Below, in pieces: positions 59,201 through 64,000 of a stretch of 64,000 bases of DNA. The DNA is taken from the NCBI RefSeq assembly GCF_003576645.1, contig NC_044930.1, positions 21,966,839 through 22,030,838 on the forward strand. Reading direction: 5' to 3'. A model generated the notes under the pieces. The model did no database searches. It had not been told where the DNA came from and saw nothing but the letters and a program-made list of their open reading frames with translations. The position numbers and the translations under genes were made by a program. Position 1 is the first letter of the stretch, and each line of letters starts with the position of its first letter. This DNA is from Ipomoea triloba (taxonomy: Eukaryota; Streptophyta; Magnoliopsida; Solanales; Convolvulaceae).

Positions 59201-60275
59201 ATATGCAGTGGGTCAAATTCTGATAGCATATAAAACTGATGTCCCCAACAAGAAAATACATAGTTTAAGAATTTTCTTCCATAAAATATGCTTTATATAA
59301 TATGCACTTGAAGGAATCTGACTCACCAAAAAAATATTTGCCCAAGGCAACTCACTAGCTCATCCCATATTATAATATCATTTGGGTCTTTAAAGCCTTA
59401 AAAAAAATGTACCGCAACATATGAAGTACCCAAAACATATACGCAATCATCTATGATCAAATATGAAAGCATACATATCAAATGATATCATAAGGGTACA
59501 CAATAATCATAGGAAAACTGGGAAGCTTGTCAAATAATATAGATCTTCAAGATCTCCCAAACATCTCTATCCTCAACCTTCCATTAGTTTCACTCATTGG
59601 TTAATTTGCTTCGTGCAAATTCACATGATATAATTCACTCCCTCATTTGCTTCGAGCAAACTGATATGATATAATTCATTCCTTCGTTTGCTTCGGACAA
59701 ACTGATATGATATCATTTGTTTCTATCTTTCAAACAAATAACATCTAAATTAATCATATCATGTATGTCATAAGTCAATGATCATTTTTATAAAGGGGTA
59801 TACCACTCCTTAAATAACATAGAATTTCACTAAGACATATTCATAGGGAGATTCGATATCTTAGCATCTTAAAATTAGTCAAAGAAGGATTATCATAATT
59901 TCTTGATAATAGCAATCCTTCCAGGATTGATATAGGATTTTTGGAACAATTTCAACCGTTCACCGAAAATCAAGATAGAGACTCGTGCTGATAACGTGTT
60001 GTAATTTGGCTTATCAATTAGCTCAGTTCTCGCGTGGTGATTGCCCGGTAATTGCTTAGGATTATATATATGATAATGTAGTGTAGATAAGGCAAAGGAG
60101 AAGAAGAAGAACAAGAACACAAGATCACCAAAGCTCAAAACCCCCCTTTTATTCATCCATCAACATGTATATATATACAATAGTACAACTCTTCATTTCT
60201 CAACATAATGAGGGAGTTGGAAAGTGGCAAATGAAAAGTCTCAAAATAATGGCCATTAGTAATATATTTATAACA
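56224..60275 (-). mobile_element. Recently inserted copia LTR retrotransposon with decayed interior
   Basis: LTRs at 56224-56502 and 59997-60275 are 279 bp each and differ by one base that I can see. Perfect 5-bp duplications TTTAT lie at 56219-56223 and 60276-60280. On the minus strand the interior begins with TTATCAGCACGAG (primer-binding region) after the right LTR and ends with the polypurine tract AAGGGGGAG before the left LTR. The interior (about 3.5 kb) has no ORF above about 105 codons, so the copy cannot encode its own proteins. Confidence 0.93.
56979..57440 (-). pseudogene. Copia RT/RNase H relic
   Basis: Minus-strand RPDIEFAMKLLATFS (near 57420), IAPKFYYPHELQKIGKILVE and, in another frame, NLADMFTKSLPASNFE match the end of copia Pol. 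Frameshifts, stops and deletions separate them, and the expected DADW/GY region is mutated. Upstream protease, integrase and palm motifs are not readable. Confidence 0.75.
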
Positions 60276-60958
60276 TTTATATATTATTATATAGATATAG
60301 ATTATTATTTTCTACCATAATAAATAAATAAATAAATCTATACCATAAAGGTATTACATTAATGCATGTATATGTATTAATCTATAAAATACAAATATAT
60401 TATCATAATAATTAATTACCATAAACAATTTTCAGTGGTATTACATTAATGCACGTATATATGTATTAATCTATAAATTATAAATATACTATCATAATAA
60501 TTAATTACTATAAACAATTTTCAGTGGTATTACATAATGCACGTATATGTATTAATCCATAAAATATAAATATACTATCATAATAATTAATTACCATAAA
60601 CATTTTTCAGTGGTATTACACTATTACAATAATGCACGTATATGTATTAATCGATAAAATACAAATATACTATCATAATAATTACCATAATTACTAATAA
60701 GGAATTACCATAATTACTAATAACTAATTACCAATCTATACTATATATAATATATTATGATTACCATAATTACTAATATTATGATAAAATAATATTAATT
60801 AATTATAATTAGAATAATAATTACCATATTACTAAAATGCCCATACGTTTGGGCGGGAAATTTTGGAGGAGGATAATGCTTTTATATATAGTATAGATTA
60901 TTTTTACAATACATATAAATGGTCATGTACAAAGTAATTAAGCTCTATAACATAACTT

Positions 60959-61012
60959 GTGATGATGACTGAGTGGTCTAAGGCGCCATACTCAAGTTTG
61001 TCCTTGGTAAAT
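60959..61012 (+). pseudogene. Truncated tRNA-Leu(CAA) relic
   Basis: GTGATGATGACTGAGTGGTC then AAGGCGCCATACTCAAG is the 5' half of a tRNA-Leu(CAA). It pairs with 6484-6547. 61013-61730 is AT-rich arm sequence with repeated ACATAATATGTTAA and no gene. Confidence 0.6.
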
Positions 61013-61981
61013 GGCATATTTCTACAAAATATATAATAAATTTTCAAAATTAAGCAATGGAAAAAATTCAACATCTACCATGTAGTTACATTGTAACTTC
61101 TAATAAGAAAAATGCATCATAAAGTTTGATTGTAATGTAATACTAATGTTAAAAAATGTTTTAACAAAAAAGTTAAAAAATACGGAGTAATTTTTTAAAA
61201 AAAGGTTGGTCATTGTTATGCAACAACCATAAAAATTAAAAATAAAAATAAAAATAAAATAATATAATAAAACAAAAACAATTCAGAGTAGCCGCCGGTC
61301 ACTCTAAAACACCCTCCCATCAACCAAAAATCACCCCTTTCGATTTTTAGCTCACCAAAAACCACCAAAGAATAATTGATGAGATTGCTCTTATATTATG
61401 GACCAGGCTCTACGTTGTATTGTGAGTCTAATCCAAAATTATGTGTTTGCAATTAACATATTATGTGTCATTAGTTAATAAATTATGTGCATATAAACAA
61501 ATCGAAGACACATAATTTATTAGCTACATGCACATATAATATATTAATTACATGCTCATAATATATTAATTGTAGGCAAAAATATGTTAACGACATATTA
61601 TGTGTTTACAGTTAACATATTATGTATACGTAGTTTACATATTATGTGCCTTCAATTTATTTATAGACATAATTTATTAATTGTAAGCACATAATATGTT
61701 AATTGTAAACACGTAATTTAAATATTATTTTGAATCAAGATCTACCGTGTAAGTAAGAAAGACTGTAGTCCATAGTATAATTTATGGGACAGTGAAGGCC
61801 AACCTCGCAATCGCAAGTAGTAGTTAGGCAGACACATCTCACGTTGCCGGAGCTTTTAGTGAGGCAATTAACTATTTTCGGAAGCCTATAAAAAGAGTTG
61901 GAATCATTTCGGAGAGACATCAAGTAGTTCTGAGTTGTAGTCCATTTTATTCAGTACAAAGCTTCTAACGTTTTATTATTA

Positions 61982-62127
61982 TTATTCTTTTTTTTGGTAA
62001 ATTTACAGAGTCTTTCTCTCCGTCCGTTTAACGGTCCGGGGTCCACCCACGTTCGCTCCGAGAGGCACAGGAGCTAGCCCAAGGGGAATCGTCACTTGTG
62101 GGAATTGAACCCGGATTCTCCCGAAAT
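61982..62127 (-). mobile_element. SINE with 19-bp target-site duplication
   Basis: Perfect repeats TTCTAACGTTTTATTATTA at 61963-61981 and 62128-62146. A T-rich left end is the tail; minus-strand GGGAGAATCCGGGTTCAATTCC is box B. The left arm at about 5320-5340 has a single copy of the target, the empty site. Confidence 0.92.
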
Positions 62128-62327
62128 TTCTAACGTTTTATTATTAATTAAGTAGTTTCTTGGCAATGATGTCCAAGGCGCTACGCACTAGTCGAGCACC
62201 TAGCGTCTAAGAGACGAGTTATCAGAGTGTATAGTTTCCACTATACCTACTTAGAATTGTGATTTGTTAGACTGTTATAATTAATCTCCCGCACTGGTTA
62301 ATTAGATGGTTAGATATATGGTTAGTT

Positions 62328-62504
62328 CTTTTAACGAGGTTTTCTCCTCGCCCTGTGATCCTAACCGGCAAAGAACCACAAAGAAGTAAACCAGCCTAGG
62401 TTACCCATAGCTGACCGGCTCAAACCTAGGAGTTTGAGGTTCGAACTTCCAACCTCTCGGCGGTAGGTAGAGCACTCTTACCACCTGGACTGTCATTACG
62501 GACT
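62328..62504 (-). mobile_element. SINE with 16-bp target-site duplication
   Basis: Perfect repeats AGATATATGGTTAGTT at 62312-62327 and 62505-62520. The minus strand has GGTGGTAAGAGTGCTCTACC (box A) and GGAAGTTCGAACCTC (box B). The left arm (about 5150) lacks it. Older relatives are at 7410-7620 and 52245-52445. ORF 62426-62716 is a shadow. Confidence 0.9.
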
Positions 62505-62585
62505 AGATATATGGTTAGTTGAGTACATGGTTGGAGGAATGTAAATAAACATACAGCCGAGCATGTAAAAAATAAAATAAAATAA

Positions 62586-62617
<32 letters not shown>
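62586..62617. repeat. (ATA)n microsatellite
   Basis: About ten ATA repeats after an AAAAT run. 62620-63490 is arm sequence with no supported gene. Confidence 0.9.
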
Positions 62618-62618
<1 letters not shown>

Positions 62619-63505
62619 CCACTCGACCAAGTAGAGCGCCTACTCGACCGAGTAGGGCGCTGACTTGGCCAAGCTAGGCGCCCAACTTGGCGTTTAGTTG
62701 ACCGGCCAAGTAACAATTGCCCAGGACTGAAATTGCCTCGACAGAGTCACAAAGGGGCGCCTAGCGCCTAGATTGATTCTTACAACACTGTTTCTTGATA
62801 TATATATATAAAATAATTACATGCTACCTAATGTCTCATTGCAAAATCTCATGTTTTTATGGTTTATATGCGCTCTATATCCACAATTTTCAAAAAAAAA
62901 TAAAAATGATATCATATCGTATTCCCACAACTAACATATATAGAAAGGAATTCAAACAAGAAGTCCCTGTCAAACCTAATTTGTTCATATTATTTGTCAA
63001 ACGTAGGTTATTTAACTTGAGATATTTAACGACATGGCTATGTCACTTGCTTCATCTATTTAAACATTTAAGTGTGATTAAAAAGAAGCTCTCTTTGCTT
63101 TATGCCTTTAATAGATAGAATGCAAGCATGCCATGTTCACACTTTAAATATTGCATAGCTACTTAGTTAAAATTAATTTCCACTATTAACTCAAGTGTGA
63201 AGAGACTGAGTTGTTTAAAAATGAAGAAAAGAACATGTAATAAGAGTTCATATTACTTGTTTTGATTTACTTGAGGATTTAGTATTATTTGGTATGATTG
63301 ATGAGCCTACGTAAGTTCATAATAATTATTAAAACTTAATTACATTTAATGTTCTCTCATTATCGTAAATGTGGCCAAAATACATACTAGAAATCATTTC
63401 AAAAATTGCACAATTTTATATTCCTGGTATCGAAACATAACCATACAACATTGTAAAATATATTTAAATTTACATAATCCAAACAAAAACCATAATATTG
63501 TAAAA

Positions 63506-63916
63506 GAGTTAATTCAATTTTTGGTCCTGGATTTATAGGTGACAATCCACTTTCAGTCCTTTTTTTTTTCAAAACATTCTCCTTTGGTCCTAGTATTGTT
63601 GTGATATAATCATTTTTATCTTTTATCAATAAAACAGTTTAAATGCCATTAAATACAAGAGTATTTTCGTCTTCAATTATGATTTTTTTTCAACAAGATA
63701 AACATAAAAAAAAAAAAATATCGTGTCAACGCACTTTGTATTAAAAAGATCGAAATGTCCTTGTATTTAATGACATTTCAATAATTTTGTTGATAGATAA
63801 CCAAAAATGGTCATGACACAATAATACTAGGACCAAAAGGGAATGTTCTGATAAAAAAAAAAAATTAAAAGTGGACTGTCACCTATAAGTTTAGGACCAA
63901 AAATGGAATTAACTTT
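63506..63916. mobile_element. Mutator-type MITE of the GAGTTAATTCC family, copy 5
   Basis: It is flanked by perfect 9-bp repeats ATTGTAAAA (63497-63505, 63917-63925). It is the partner of copy 1 at 3394-3824. ORF 63399-63629 is a shadow. Confidence 0.8.
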
Positions 63917-64000
63917 ATTGTAAAATGTATTCAAATTATATTGTGAAAAAATCACAATTTTGGTCCTTCAGTTACTCCACATATTGAAATCCGATATCTT

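Larger units (their letters stand above)
53067..60897 (-). mobile_element. 7.8-kb Helitron with nested copia element
   Basis: Minus-strand 5' end TCTATACTATATATAAAAGC at 60897 and 3' end GTGCAACGCACGGGCGAAAA then TACTAG at 53067. It lies between A 53066 and T 60898. The left arm shows the empty site (about 6608, AAGATAATATATAATT), so both ends are confirmed. Without the nested copia it is about 3.77 kb. No Rep/helicase frame is visible. ORFs 55427-55630 and 55710-55910 (minus) lie in a possible captured gene fragment that I do not recognise. Confidence 0.9.
52243..64000 (-). repeat. Right outer arm of the large inverted duplication
   Basis: It is the reverse-complement partner of 3302-7625. 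Extra material includes the Helitron at 53067-60897 and SINEs at 61982-62127 and 62328-62504. The arm runs off the window end. Confidence 0.85.

Overview
This window is nuclear DNA from a flowering plant, most likely a eudicot. It is very AT-rich and repeat-dominated. The signs are Ty1/copia, Ty3-type and Cassandra retrotransposons, TC...CTAG Helitrons, tRNA-derived SINEs, Stowaway, Mutator-type and hAT MITEs, and plant F-box genes. An asterid of the Convolvulaceae type would fit, but I cannot prove the species. There are no bacterial-type operons, and I see no CRISPR array. The sequence contains assembly gaps (one N at 5492, N runs at 6107-6352 and 38096-38102) and very long poly-C tracts beside gaps.

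Large-scale layout. The window is organised as a broken inverted duplication. The left outer arm (about 3302-7625) pairs in reverse with the right outer arm (about 52243-64000). The left inner arm (about 21595-27870) pairs in reverse with about 46110-48495. Each inner arm carries one intact F-box gene (22861-24027 minus, 46671-47840 plus) with the same 5'-UTR intron and TATA box. Many insertions sit in only one arm, so the other arm serves as the empty site. That fixes the ends of a 7.8-kb Helitron, two SINEs and several MITEs.

Region by region. 1-7.6 kb: left outer arm with MITEs, tRNA-Leu relics and gaps. 7.7-16 kb: an LTR remnant, then a decayed SIRE-like copia element (5' LTR, PBS, gag, pol and downstream ORFs) broken at its 3' side. 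16.1-16.7 kb: a complete Cassandra TRIM carrying 5S rRNA-like sequence. 16.7-21.5 kb: LTR-like DNA, an hAT transposase tail, SINE and MITE relics. 21.6-27.9 kb: F-box gene A and a Helitron holding an RPA1-like exon. 28-44 kb: hAT, Mutator and SINE elements, a Ty3 gag relic, a Helitron nested in a SINE, a TRIM with an internal tandem array, a 5'-truncated LINE and a copia LTR. 44.4-50 kb: Helitron ends, F-box gene B flanked by inverted repeats, and a 1.16-kb hairpin element. 50-64 kb: copia RT relic, (AT)n tract, right outer arm with a Helitron that itself contains a young but coding-dead copia element.

The only genes that look intact are the two F-box paralogues, probable substrate receptors of SCF ubiquitin ligases. 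Everything else is mobile-element sequence, relics, or unsupported short ORFs.
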